64,000 nucleotides of DNA from an uncultured Lachnospiraceae bacterium (GCA_945919795.1 CAMEJJ010000001.1:1-64000); one strand, 5' to 3'; shown: positions 23,937 to 31,773, counted from the stretch's first letter. Made by a program: numbers and translations. Notes: generated by a model not told the origin, from the letters alone.

Positions 23937-24617
23937 TCACTTTTGATAGGTGCGGCTAATCGGCAGTTTTTGTCCGTCAAGTAAAGTCATGTCTTTCTTA
24001 GTACTTCGATATATATAATTATAATTTACCAGATAAGACTTATGTTTTCTTAAAAAGCAATCACATCCCAATTCATTTGTTATGACTTCCTCAACATGAT
24101 CCAGTTTATCATAAAACATACTAATCCGTCCGCCTTTCAAATGAATATGAATAATGCGCCCCTCACTTTCAAAATATATAATATCCTGAATTTTCTCACC
24201 TATCGTTTTCCGAAATGACTTATACTCAAAAACCTTATTATTTCTTTGCAGATTTTTACATACTTTTCGAAAAGATTGTTCGAACATTTTCTCTCTGACA
24301 GGATAATTGATAAAGGCAACATAATTTTGTTCAACAATTTCTTCTATATATCTTCTTCCTCTTGAAATATATATGATAAATACCAGTTTATCTTTTTCCC
24401 TTAATTTTTCGCCTATCTTTAAATAATCGCCTCCAATTGCCTGTAAATCAAAATATATGAGTTCATATCGATTATTCTCTATTTTCAATTCTAAATCCCC
24501 AGTATTTTCAAAACAATCGATATTCACTGTAATCATCATGTGATTTGCAACAGAAATTAACAGCTTTGATATACGATATATCATCTCCTGATCATACGTA
24601 CATATTGCTATTCTCAT
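23937..24617 (-). CDS. Orphan LytTR protein with degenerate receiver
   Basis: The product is 226 residues from the ATG at 24617, which has GGAG nine bases upstream; a longer frame from 24704 lacks such a site. The receiver-like domain has lost the acidic pair (CTYDQ in place of CDD) and the conserved Lys (FINYPVREK in place of FIxKP), but keeps an Asp in LIYFDLQAIGG. The LytTR part is recognisable (IIYFESEGRIIHIHL, FLRKHKSYLVNYNYI, LPISRTYQK) but stops about 15 residues earlier than the first AgrA. It is probably phosphorylation-independent, either a constitutive or competing regulator, or a decaying copy. No kinase gene adjoins it. Confidence 0.78.
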   Translation of the reverse strand: MRIAICTYDQEMIYRISKLLISVANHMMITVNIDCFENTGDLELKIENNRYELIYFDLQAIGGDYLKIGEKLREKDKLVFIIYISRGRRYIEEIVEQNYVAFINYPVREKMFEQSFRKVCKNLQRNNKVFEYKSFRKTIGEKIQDIIYFESEGRIIHIHLKGGRISMFYDKLDHVEEVITNELGCDCFLRKHKSYLVNYNYIYRSTKKDMTLLDGQKLPISRTYQK

Positions 24618-24686
24618 TTTTCTTCTCCTTATAAATCGTGTCTTTACGTATAAATCAAGTTTAAAAGAGTAAACTATTGCTATCAC

Positions 24687-24722
24687 ATTTTTTGTCAAAA
24701 ACACGAAATATTTGTGAAGAAA
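24687..24722 (-). promoter_or_regulatory. Candidate LytTR direct repeats upstream of the orphan regulator
   Basis: TTTGTCAAAA at 24691 and TTTGTGAAGA at 24711 are 20 bp apart on the plus strand. On the minus strand the first gives TTGACA, which could be a -35 box, though no clear -10 follows at 17 bp. They resemble the half-sites upstream of agrD and between agrA and the second agrB. Confidence 0.4.
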
Positions 24723-24733
24723 AACAAAGAATT

Positions 24734-24764
24734 AAAAAACCGTGAACAGCTTATCTGTTCACGG
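24734..24764 (-). terminator. Rho-independent terminator of the XRE gene
   Basis: CCGTGAACAG (24740-24749) pairs with CTGTTCACGG (24755-24764) around a 5-nt loop. On the minus strand the stem is followed by TTTTTTAATT. It stands five bases after the XRE stop. Confidence 0.9.
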
Positions 24765-24768
24765 CAAT

Positions 24769-25098
24769 CTATTCTTCCTTTCCCATGCAAAGAGCAATCT
24801 CAATCATAGAAAAAATTCTTTCAGCATCCGCATGATTTAATTTTGAAATCCGTTCACCATACTTTGCCAGTCTGGCATTATAGCATTCCGAAACCAATCC
24901 GGTCAGCAACTCATCTGCCGTTACACTCAGTTCATTTGCAATCAAAATAAACACATCCAGACTTGGAGCCCGTTCTCCTCTCTCTATCATTCCAATATAC
25001 GCAGGCGAAACGCCAACCTTCTCAGCCAGTGCATCTTGTGTCATAGATTTTAATTGCCTGTGTTTCCGTATTCTGTTTCCCATTTCCGAGAAATCCAT
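24769..25098 (-). CDS. XRE-family helix-turn-helix regulator
   Basis: The product is 109 residues from the ATG at 25098, placed seven bases after GGAG; an ATG two codons earlier is too near that site. The HTH_3 domain covers 5-65: GNRIRKHRQLKSMTQDALAE, VGVSPAYIGMIERGERAPSL, LIANELSVTADELL. The C-terminal tail is short (RLAKYGERISKLNHADAERI) and likely a dimerisation helix. It is flanked by its own promoter at 25231-25259 and a terminator. The same promoter sequence recurs at 23868-23896, so it may regulate itself and the mini-transcript there. Confidence 0.9.
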   Translation of the reverse strand: MDFSEMGNRIRKHRQLKSMTQDALAEKVGVSPAYIGMIERGERAPSLDVFILIANELSVTADELLTGLVSECYNARLAKYGERISKLNHADAERIFSMIEIALCMGKEE

Positions 25099-25230
25099 AA
25101 TCATTCTCCTTGAATTTACACACTTTGTTGTAATACATTTTATCTGTTAAGCAATTTTCAGCTAAGCCGACAAGGAAATCGCCATAAACAAATGTGTCAT
25201 TTTTTACATTTTGTTTTATTTGATACATTT

Positions 25231-25270
25231 AGTATAGTTTCTCGTGACGTTTTATTGAATATACGAAAAG
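25231..25270 (-). promoter_or_regulatory. Promoter of the XRE gene
   Basis: On the minus strand TTCAAT (25254-25259) is followed after 17 bp by TATACT (25231-25236). The leader to the ATG is about 125 nt. GAATATACGAA over the -35 box is shared with the promoter at 23868-23917. Confidence 0.55.
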
Positions 25271-25292
25271 TGGCTTTTCTGTACTGTGAGTT

Positions 25293-25814
25293 TTATGCAA
25301 TTCCAAGGATTTTACCGCACCAATATAACAAGCCAAATACCCAACTTGAGAAAATGCCATATAATATTACCGGTCCGGCAATGGTAAAAATCTTTACACC
25401 GACTCCATATACCTGTCCCTCCGGCTGATATTCAATCGCAGTCGCGCAGACACTGTTTGCAAAGCCGGTAATCGGTACCAATGCACCGGCACCACCAAAA
25501 TCAGCTATCTTCTGATATAAACTGAAGCCGGTTAAAATGACGCTGAGTAACACCAACAGTACAGAACACCAGATACCTGCCGTTTCTTTATCAAGTCCTA
25601 AACCTGTCAGTGTATTGAGAATAATCTGTCCAAGTGTACAAAAGATACCTCCTACCAAAAAAGCCTTCAACATCTGGAGCGGCAGATTTCTGGTCGGTGT
25701 AATTTGTTTTACATATTCACCATAGTCTTTTGCTTTCTGCTTCTGCTTTTCTTTCTCATCTGCTTCCTGTTGAAATTTCTCATTCATGTTTTTATTTTTA
25801 TTGTTTGAATTCAT
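25293..25814 (-). CDS. spoVAC: Stage V sporulation protein AC
   Basis: The product is 173 residues from the ATG at 25814, with GGAGG ten bases upstream; a longer open frame to 26006 overlaps spoVAB and is not needed. After a charged N-terminus it has YVKQITPTRNLPLQMLKAFL, typical of SpoVAC, and then four to five membrane helices including GGAGALVPITGFANSVCATA and KIFTIAGPVILYGIFSSWVF. SpoVAC forms part of the channel moving dipicolinic acid in spores and is linked to mechanosensitivity. It is the last gene of spoVAA-AB-AC here; no spoVAD or spoVAE follows before the XRE regulator. Confidence 0.93.
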   Translation of the reverse strand: MNSNNKNKNMNEKFQQEADEKEKQKQKAKDYGEYVKQITPTRNLPLQMLKAFLVGGIFCTLGQIILNTLTGLGLDKETAGIWCSVLLVLLSVILTGFSLYQKIADFGGAGALVPITGFANSVCATAIEYQPEGQVYGVGVKIFTIAGPVILYGIFSSWVFGLLYWCGKILGIA

Positions 25815-25831
25815 AATGACGCCTCCTTTTC

Positions 25832-26287
25832 TCAACTGCCATTTCCCATCCCATAGGTAAAATAAATCACCGCTCCTACAAGCTTTCCCAGTGCTACGAA
25901 TAAAATGCAGATACCAATTCCCCACTTCATCCTGATCCTTCTTGTAAAAATCGGAATTGAATCCAGCATTTCCGCAATCGACAAAGCAAGGCAACCGACA
26001 AAACATCCGGTAAAAAAACCAAACACCATTTCCGCTGCAACGGTCACATGAATTAGCAGCAGCTTACTTATTTGATGTAATGCTTCAAAAATACTAAAAA
26101 GCATACCGCAGATTGTTCCCCAGATGACAAATTCCTCATACAAAAGTATATAGCTTGCCGTATGTGTTTTTCCTGCAAATCGTGGCACCAGCCCAACCGC
26201 CACCAAAACCGTAAACACTCCTGCCGCTGCCAGTACGCCAAATGACATCCCCGCAAATCCCAATAAGGAAAACCTAATGAGCTTCAA
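25832..26287 (-). CDS. spoVAB: Stage V sporulation protein AB
   Basis: This 151-residue, very hydrophobic protein has four membrane helices and the SpoVAB pattern GLVPRFAGKTHTASYILLYE followed by AEMLDSIPIFTRRIRMK. It starts inside the 3' end of spoVAA (14-bp overlap) and ends 17 bp before spoVAC. It is part of the SpoVA system for dipicolinic acid transport in the forespore membrane; its individual role is not well defined. Confidence 0.9.
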   Translation of the reverse strand: MKLIRFSLLGFAGMSFGVLAAAGVFTVLVAVGLVPRFAGKTHTASYILLYEEFVIWGTICGMLFSIFEALHQISKLLLIHVTVAAEMVFGFFTGCFVGCLALSIAEMLDSIPIFTRRIRMKWGIGICILFVALGKLVGAVIYFTYGMGNGS

Positions 26288-26891
26288 TGGTCTTACCCTC
26301 CCGATCCCAGGTTTCCGACAATGTCTTATTCACATCATCCTCATAATTACGCATAGATACCTCTATGGGAGTTGGATCTTTTGTTATTCTTCTTTTTCCA
26401 ATATGATTAAAAAAGAGTAAAATTCCGGCTGTCAGTCCGAATGCATATGAGATTTCCAAAATCATGACTCCTAATCCTTCGGTACCGGTAATTAAAGATG
26501 AAATCTGCTCAAATACTCCGCGAATTCCAATATCATTGTGAAATGCCATAATGGTAAATCCGGTTCCAAAAAAACACACCATGGATACAAAAACAACTTT
26601 TACAATTTCAAACAAATGGGATGGCTGTTTGTTTTTGATTCGTTCTAGAATTATATTTTCAGTTCCCAACGGAACCACAACAACATCACGCACCTGCTTT
26701 TCGATTTCATTGACAATATACAAAGCTGTCACCACATCTCTGTCAGGAATTCCAAAAGAATGAATAGCAATATTTCTTATCTGTTCTTTCTTTTGATCAT
26801 TCCTGCAGACAATCTCAGCTACATCAGAAACATATATCTTTTCCTGATCCGTCTGAATCTTTTCTTCAAACTTCAAGTAAACAACATCCAT
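26274..26891 (-). CDS. spoVAA: Stage V sporulation protein AA
   Basis: This 205-residue protein has the SpoVAA N-terminal domain (VYLKFEEKI, then YVSDVAEIVC, then DVVTALYIVNEIEKQVRDV), followed by two C-terminal membrane helices (VKVVFVSMVCFFGTGFTIMA and an ILEISYAFGLTAGILLFFNH segment). GGAG lies ten bases before the ATG. It heads the spoVA cluster after a terminator at 27002-27052, so it should have its own promoter in 26892-27001. I see only a weak SigG-like arrangement there. Confidence 0.9.
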   Translation of the reverse strand: MDVVYLKFEEKIQTDQEKIYVSDVAEIVCRNDQKKEQIRNIAIHSFGIPDRDVVTALYIVNEIEKQVRDVVVVPLGTENIILERIKNKQPSHLFEIVKVVFVSMVCFFGTGFTIMAFHNDIGIRGVFEQISSLITGTEGLGVMILEISYAFGLTAGILLFFNHIGKRRITKDPTPIEVSMRNYEDDVNKTLSETWDREGKTIEAH

Positions 26892-27001
26892 CTAATATCA
26901 TCTCCGGACTTTTTTATCAGTGTTGCCAGATGTTTCCCGTTTTATTCTTAGATTTTTTAACCCCTTTTCGGAAACACAAATCCAAAAAGGGTGATTTTTA
27001 T

Positions 27002-27052
27002 TAAAAAAGCGATATCATCAGGCACATATAAAATGTAACTGACAATATCGCT
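27002..27052 (-). terminator. Rho-independent terminator of the DUF885 gene
   Basis: AGCGATAT (27008-27015) pairs with ATATCGCT (27045-27052), with an inner TCAG/CTGA plus GCACAT/ATGTAAC stem. On the minus strand TTTTTTAA follows. It isolates spoVAA from upstream transcription. Confidence 0.82.
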
Positions 27053-27077
27053 TCTGTTTTAAAAAGATATATGATAT

Positions 27078-28895
27078 TTACTTTTGTTCCTCAATCCACT
27101 CCTGCATATAATCCTCAATCAGGTAAAATGGTGCCGGACCCACACTGATTAAAAATTCATGGAAATCGCGCAGATTAAACCGGCTTCCCAGTTTTTCCTT
27201 TGCCTCGTTTCGAAGATTCATGAATTCTAAAAATCCCACATAATACTCTAAATATTCGGAAGGCTCTTCGACAACCATTTGAAATACTTCTTTGGCGGTT
27301 TCCTCATCGCCCATTCCCGTTTCCTCCAGGTACTCAAATACATCTTCTTCGCTCCAACCATAATAATTAACACAAATATCAATATATGCGGAAAGTGCCA
27401 ATGAAACTGAATTATCATATTGTTTCATCTTTGCATAATCAGCATCGACATCCGCAAGTGTATAAGAATACAATTCAGCGTAAGTGGCAAATCCTTCTGT
27501 ATATCCCGGAAAAGAAAACAAATTGCGGACTAAAGGACGATCATAAGAAGCAGACGAAACAATCTGATATAAGTGTCCGGGATACCCCTCGTGCGCTAAC
27601 AGCGGATACAAATCCTCCCGATCTTCATATTTCTGATTGATATAGATTACATTATCATTCGAATCATCAATCGGAGGTGTCAGATAAAAAGCCGGATTGA
27701 GATGCTCTTCCATCGCTATGGGAACATTTTTTATTTCATAATTGACATCCGGAATATTTCCAAAGTCTTTTTGACACTTCTCAATCAGCTCCTCCATAAT
27801 CTCATCCGGTTCCTTGGTTGATAACGGTTCATCATTCAAAAACATATAGTATAACTCCATATCATCATACAGTGTATCAAATATGGCACTCATGCGAGTA
27901 TCTATAAACTCTTCCGTGGTCTTTTTTATTTCGGCAATACTCATATCACTGCCGACATTGGACCGAACCAGATATTCATAATATTCCTTACCCTTTTCAA
28001 AATTGCAAAGGCCAGCCTCGTTTTTTCCCTTTCCTTTTAAAGTCTCAAGATTTTTGGCAAGATTACGATATCCATCCATGACATCGCCAAGAACCAGCTC
28101 TCTATTTTGCTTTTTGTATTCTTCCTTTTTTTCATCAGAAATATCATCTAAAGGAGCGATACGAATACTAAATGTATCGATCAGATAACAGTCCTTTGGA
28201 TTTTTGGTGAATTCTTCACAGGCTTCAATCGTATCTTCCAGAGCAAAATCCGGCACACCCAATCCGGCATCTGCCTTTTCCTGTTCATACACGAAATAAG
28301 AGGAAAATGTTTCATCAACCTGAGAAAGCAATGCAAGATAATCCGTCACATCCTGTTCACAGCGAAATGTATATTCAGCCAGTAAAACAGGAAGCTGTGT
28401 ATGCATTCCGGTAAGCGGCGAAAAAATTTCTCCATAATAATATAAATCTTCCGAAGCCAGCTCAAGCTCCACATAATCATCCAGAATATCATATGCAATC
28501 TGCTGTTCCTTTGTCAGATCATCTCTGGAAAACTTTTGCAACGTCTTCTGCAATTCTTCCAACTCTTTCTTTGCATCCGCAGCATCAGAAGCTTCATAAG
28601 AACCAAGCTCTACTTCATAATCTTCTATTCCATAATTTTGGGGATACGCAACGGTATAATGCAAATCAATGGTATTTTCTACGATCTCACCCACAAACAT
28701 ATTTTTTGAGAATTCATCAAACCTCTCTGAAGCGCTTAATTCTGTATCATCAGGATAATACTCCGATATTTGACCGGAATTATCTGTCCCATTGTTTGAA
28801 GAAGCAGAATCCCAACTGCATCCTGTCATGACAAGAGCAAGAATTAAAGATACTGACAACACATACCTGCATTTTGCATTCATCCTTTTTATCAT
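27078..28895 (-). CDS. DUF885-family lipoprotein, putative metal-dependent peptidase
   Basis: This 605-residue protein has a lipoprotein signal (basic start, hydrophobic LSVSLILALVMTGC with lipobox Cys). A Ser/Asn-rich linker and a long helical DUF885 domain follow. The motif LLAHEGYPGHLYQ supplies the HExxxxH-like zinc-binding residues of the family, and NLFSFPGYTEGFATYAELYS gives a further conserved block with Glu. DUF885 proteins are predicted zinc peptidases of uncertain substrate on the cell surface. AGGAG nine bases before 28895 supports the start. It follows a predicted metal exporter gene by 14 bp and ends at a strong terminator, so these two form a unit set between sigF and spoVA. 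Confidence 0.88.
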   Translation of the reverse strand: MIKRMNAKCRYVLSVSLILALVMTGCSWDSASSNNGTDNSGQISEYYPDDTELSASERFDEFSKNMFVGEIVENTIDLHYTVAYPQNYGIEDYEVELGSYEASDAADAKKELEELQKTLQKFSRDDLTKEQQIAYDILDDYVELELASEDLYYYGEIFSPLTGMHTQLPVLLAEYTFRCEQDVTDYLALLSQVDETFSSYFVYEQEKADAGLGVPDFALEDTIEACEEFTKNPKDCYLIDTFSIRIAPLDDISDEKKEEYKKQNRELVLGDVMDGYRNLAKNLETLKGKGKNEAGLCNFEKGKEYYEYLVRSNVGSDMSIAEIKKTTEEFIDTRMSAIFDTLYDDMELYYMFLNDEPLSTKEPDEIMEELIEKCQKDFGNIPDVNYEIKNVPIAMEEHLNPAFYLTPPIDDSNDNVIYINQKYEDREDLYPLLAHEGYPGHLYQIVSSASYDRPLVRNLFSFPGYTEGFATYAELYSYTLADVDADYAKMKQYDNSVSLALSAYIDICVNYYGWSEEDVFEYLEETGMGDEETAKEVFQMVVEEPSEYLEYYVGFLEFMNLRNEAKEKLGSRFNLRDFHEFLISVGPAPFYLIEDYMQEWIEEQK

Positions 28896-28909
28896 CCGTA
28901 CAACTCCTT

Positions 28910-29800
28910 TTATAATACAATATGAGCCAATTCTAAAAGTAAGCCTGCGCTAATTCCACATACATACAAAATACCGATGACTTTCAAAGTATCCTTGAAA
29001 GAACTGTTAACACGCCATAATACGACCAGTCCGACACCGGCACCAACCAGCAATCCGCTCATCATGGCGCCTAAACTCATCAAGCCTTTTAAATATAAAT
29101 CCGTGATAATAACCGATGCAGCACAGTTTGGTATCAATCCGATAATGCCTGATAAGAATACACCTATGACAGGCTTATTTAAAATGAAATTGTAGAGACT
29201 TTCTTCTCCAACTGCTGTCAATACCACATTTAAAGTAAAGGAAATAAGCAGAAGGAATAAAATAATATGCAGAGTATGCTTAACTGCCGATTTCAAAATA
29301 CCGTCATTGCACTTACACTGTTCACTCTCACATATCTTTTTAATAAAAAAGGCTTCATCCTCCGGCACCCGCTCGGCATATGCGCGCATATGCATACTGC
29401 GTGCAAAAATCAAATCTACACAAAATCCCATAATGAGGGCGATGAGAAATTTCAATCCCAGAATTTTTATCATCGTAACAACCGGAACATGCTCGGAAAT
29501 GAGAATAGGAAGCATCTCATCTGATGTTGACAGATAAACCGCAATCAGCGTGCCGATTGTAATGACACGTCCGGCATAAAGATTGGATGCGGCGGCAGAA
29601 AATCCACATTGTGGCACAACACCGCAGAGTGCACCAAATAAAGGACCCATTTTTCCCGATTTGCGAATGGCATCCTTTGATGTTTCTCCCATCCGATGCT
29701 CTACGTATTCCATAACAATATATGTCACAAAAAGAAAGGGTAATATTTTCAAGCTGTCAATTGCTGCATCCAGAAAACAATCCCATATCATGTTTATCAT
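28910..29800 (-). CDS. Predicted heavy-metal exporter (PF11449-type, ArsP_2-like)
   Basis: This 296-residue protein has about eight to ten membrane helices. The N-terminal half carries GALCGVVPQCGFSAAASNLY and the second half GIIGLIPNCAASVIITDLYL, two inverted-repeat signature loops with VxPxCxxS/A as in permeases of the arsenic/manganese export type. A Cys-rich cytosolic loop (KICESEQCKCND) could bind metal. A strong promoter and a dyad lie just upstream. The ion is not certain from sequence; manganese or arsenic-like substrates are the usual annotations. Confidence 0.78.
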   Translation of the reverse strand: MINMIWDCFLDAAIDSLKILPFLFVTYIVMEYVEHRMGETSKDAIRKSGKMGPLFGALCGVVPQCGFSAAASNLYAGRVITIGTLIAVYLSTSDEMLPILISEHVPVVTMIKILGLKFLIALIMGFCVDLIFARSMHMRAYAERVPEDEAFFIKKICESEQCKCNDGILKSAVKHTLHIILFLLLISFTLNVVLTAVGEESLYNFILNKPVIGVFLSGIIGLIPNCAASVIITDLYLKGLMSLGAMMSGLLVGAGVGLVVLWRVNSSFKDTLKVIGILYVCGISAGLLLELAHIVL

Positions 29801-29823
29801 AATGTAATCCTCCAGTGACTTTC

Positions 29824-29871
29824 ACAATACTGAAAATCTTTCATTTTGTCAAGTTAGCAAATGCTTACTAA
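29824..29871 (-). promoter_or_regulatory. Promoter and imperfect dyad upstream of the metal exporter
   Basis: On the minus strand TTGACA (29847-29852) and TATTGT (29824-29829) are 17 bp apart. An imperfect dyad TTAGCAAATGCTTACTAA (29854-29871) abuts the -35 box, where a metal-responsive regulator of the DtxR/MntR type could bind. The promoter is well formed; the regulator is inferred. Confidence 0.6.
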
Positions 29872-29890
29872 ATTGTTATTTAGCAGCAGC

Positions 29891-30646
29891 TTACTCCATT
29901 GCCATTTCTCTCATCTTCCTCACTATCCTTTTTTCCATTCTGCAGACCTGAACCTGATTAATGTGCAACATCTGTGCTATTTCTGTCTGTGTTTTTTCTT
30001 CATAAAAACGCCATTGTATTAATTTACGCTCATCATCATCCAATCTTTCCAAAAGCTCTTTAATCAGAATATGGTTTAAAAGCTTGTCCTTTTCCAAATC
30101 ATTTTTATCATTTGTACTTCCACCCATATGCCCGTTTTGTGAAATCTGATCCACTAAAAAAATCTCATTGCCATCCGACTGATACACCGTCTGATAAATT
30201 GATTCGACCGGTGTATTCACTTCCATTGCCATAACAATCTCTTCATCTGACAATCCGGTAATTTCCGCTATTTCATGCATGGTCGGCTGACGGTTATATT
30301 CCTGCACAAACTTTTCCGTGGCCTTCATAATATGGTAGCTGTTTTCCTTTAAACTTCTGGAAACCTTAATCAATCCGTCATCTCTTAGAAAGCGTTTGAT
30401 TTCTCCCGCGATCAACGGCACCGCATAGGTTGAAAACTTCACCTGATATGAGACATCAAACTGATCAATGGATTTCATCAATCCGATACAGCCGATTTGA
30501 AATAAATCCTCCGCATCATAACCTCTGTTTAAAAATCGTTTCACAATATAATGGACCAAACCAAGATTTTCTTCAATCAATGTATCTCTGGCTGATTTAT
30601 CGCCCGTCTTCGCCTGTAATAACAACTGCGTCGTCGGGTCCATCAT
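29891..30646 (-). CDS. sigF: RNA polymerase sigma factor SigF, forespore-specific
   Basis: This 251-residue sigma-70 family protein has region 2 (NLGLVHYIVKRFLNRGYDAE, DLFQIGCIGLMKSIDQFD, YQVKFSTYAVPLIAGEIKRF), region 3 (YNRQPTMHEIAEITGLSDEE) and region 4 (EEKTQTEIAQMLHINQVQVC). It directs the first forespore genes. It starts 3 bp after spoIIAB in the standard spoIIAA-spoIIAB-sigF order. SpoIIAB normally holds SigF inactive until SpoIIAA is dephosphorylated. Confidence 0.96.
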   Translation of the reverse strand: MMDPTTQLLLQAKTGDKSARDTLIEENLGLVHYIVKRFLNRGYDAEDLFQIGCIGLMKSIDQFDVSYQVKFSTYAVPLIAGEIKRFLRDDGLIKVSRSLKENSYHIMKATEKFVQEYNRQPTMHEIAEITGLSDEEIVMAMEVNTPVESIYQTVYQSDGNEIFLVDQISQNGHMGGSTNDKNDLEKDKLLNHILIKELLERLDDDERKLIQWRFYEEKTQTEIAQMLHINQVQVCRMEKRIVRKMREMAME

Positions 30647-30649
30647 ATT

Positions 30650-31297
30650 TTATTTTTCACCAATCCTTTTACTCATATATACTTTCGTTCCCACGTCCTT
30701 CTGGGACTCCACATACAACTCATCCATAAACGCTTCCATAAATGCAAAGCCCATACCGGAGCGTTCCATATCCGGTTTGGTTGTAAACAAGGGTTCCATC
30801 GCCTGCTTTACATCATCGATTCCAATCCCTGTATCTTCAATCAAAACATACAATTCATTCTGACACCGAAAGCATTCCATATGTACCATTCTGTTTTCGT
30901 TTTCATTATGATTATCTCTTTCGCCTTTTTCTCTGCCGTTGTTATCTGTGTTGTGATTTTCTCTGGTGACATTTTCTCTATTGCAATTTTCCCTGTCGTC
31001 ATTTTCCCTGCTATCATTTTCCTTCAGCAGACCATATTTTTTCTCTTTGTTTTTCCTACTGTAATCACTATAACCATGAATAATGCAGTTTGTTACCGCC
31101 TCCGAAACCGCAGTTTTTACATCGTCCACCTCTTCTAACAAAGGATCTAATTGAGCCATGAATGCGGCAACTACCACTCTTGCGAATCCTTCATTTTCCG
31201 GAATCGCATCAAACTCAAGTTCCACACAGTTATCCGATGCTAACTTCTTTTCCTTCCACACTGTTTCACAATTTTTTTCACCTTTTTTTACCATCAT
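30650..31297 (-). CDS. spoIIAB: Anti-sigma F factor SpoIIAB with Asn/Arg/Glu repeat insertion
   Basis: This 215-residue protein is longer than the usual ~145. It has a ~25-residue N-terminal extension, then the GHKL kinase domain: FARVVVAAFMAQLDPLLEEV, the N box AVSEAVTNCIIHGYSDY, EDTGIGIDDV (G1 box) and ERSGMGFAFMEAFMDEL (G2 box). Between the N box and the next strand, at ~90-137, sits a low-complexity insertion of about nine RENxx pentapeptides. All catalytic boxes are intact, so it should still bind SigF and phosphorylate SpoIIAA. The insertion lies in a loop and may be a neutral expansion or a species-specific surface. Confidence 0.95.
   Translation of the reverse strand: MMVKKGEKNCETVWKEKKLASDNCVELEFDAIPENEGFARVVVAAFMAQLDPLLEEVDDVKTAVSEAVTNCIIHGYSDYSRKNKEKKYGLLKENDSRENDDRENCNRENVTRENHNTDNNGREKGERDNHNENENRMVHMECFRCQNELYVLIEDTGIGIDDVKQAMEPLFTTKPDMERSGMGFAFMEAFMDELYVESQKDVGTKVYMSKRIGEK
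30897..31030 (-). repeat. Tandem 15-bp repeats inside spoIIAB
   Basis: Units resembling ATTTTCCCTGTCGTC repeat with drift, coding RENDD, RENCN, RENVT, RENHN and relatives. They remain in frame, as 15 bp is a multiple of three. Slippage could vary the copy number without breaking the gene. Confidence 0.85.
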
Positions 31298-31308
31298 TAC
31301 TCCTCCAC

Positions 31309-31614
31309 TCAGACTATTTCGATCATATCTTTCAAGCCGGACATCAATAAAATTTTTTGAATTCGCGCATTGACATGTGTAGCCACAATTTTTCCACCAA
31401 AACAGGATACTTTCTTATAACGTCCTACAATCAGACCGATTCCCGAGCTATCCATAAACCTCGTATTCTCAAAATCAAAAATAACATTTTGCGCTCTATG
31501 ATCCAGCAGATATTCATCTATTTTCATTCGTATTGCATCTACTTTATGATGATCCATTTCTTTTGGCATCATCACAAACAGACAGTTATCTTTTACCGCA
31601 TACATTTCTTCCAT
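31309..31614 (-). CDS. spoIIAA: Anti-sigma F factor antagonist SpoIIAA
   Basis: This 101-residue STAS-domain protein has the phosphorylated Ser in FMDSSGIGLIVGRYK and the expected NVIFDFENTRF strand before it. In its unphosphorylated form it displaces SigF from SpoIIAB. It is followed by spoIIAB 11 bp later and leads the spoIIA operon. Confidence 0.95.
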   Translation of the reverse strand: MEEMYAVKDNCLFVMMPKEMDHHKVDAIRMKIDEYLLDHRAQNVIFDFENTRFMDSSGIGLIVGRYKKVSCFGGKIVATHVNARIQKILLMSGLKDMIEIV

Positions 31615-31641
31615 AATCTATCCTCCTTTTGAATTATTGTA

Positions 31642-31737
31642 TTGTTTCACCGCTGATTAGCGGTCGTCAAATGCAACCATAACCCCGGTGAAACCGCTTC
31701 GCTTGTTCCACCGCTGATTAGCGGTCGTCAAATGCAA
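31642..31737. repeat. Pair of 35-bp direct repeats with internal palindrome
   Basis: Near-identical copies at 31642-31676 and 31703-31737 share TTGTTYCACCGCTGATTAGC and the GTCGTCAAATGCAA that follows. One base differs. Each contains CCGCTgattAGCGG, able to fold. They lie upstream of spoIIAA (start 31614) and downstream of the TPR gene. This could be a regulatory pair or the debris of a small repeat element. Confidence 0.8.
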
Positions 31738-31773
31738 TTGTGCAAGCACATTGCATTTTCCTCGTCGCCATAA

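Noticed and set aside
25815-26006. Extended spoVAC N-terminus
   Set aside because: It would overlap spoVAB by more than 170 bp; a good ribosome site precedes the ATG at 25814.
30897-31030. CRISPR-like array in spoIIAB
   Set aside because: The units are 15 bp, drift in sequence, stay in frame and have no spacers.
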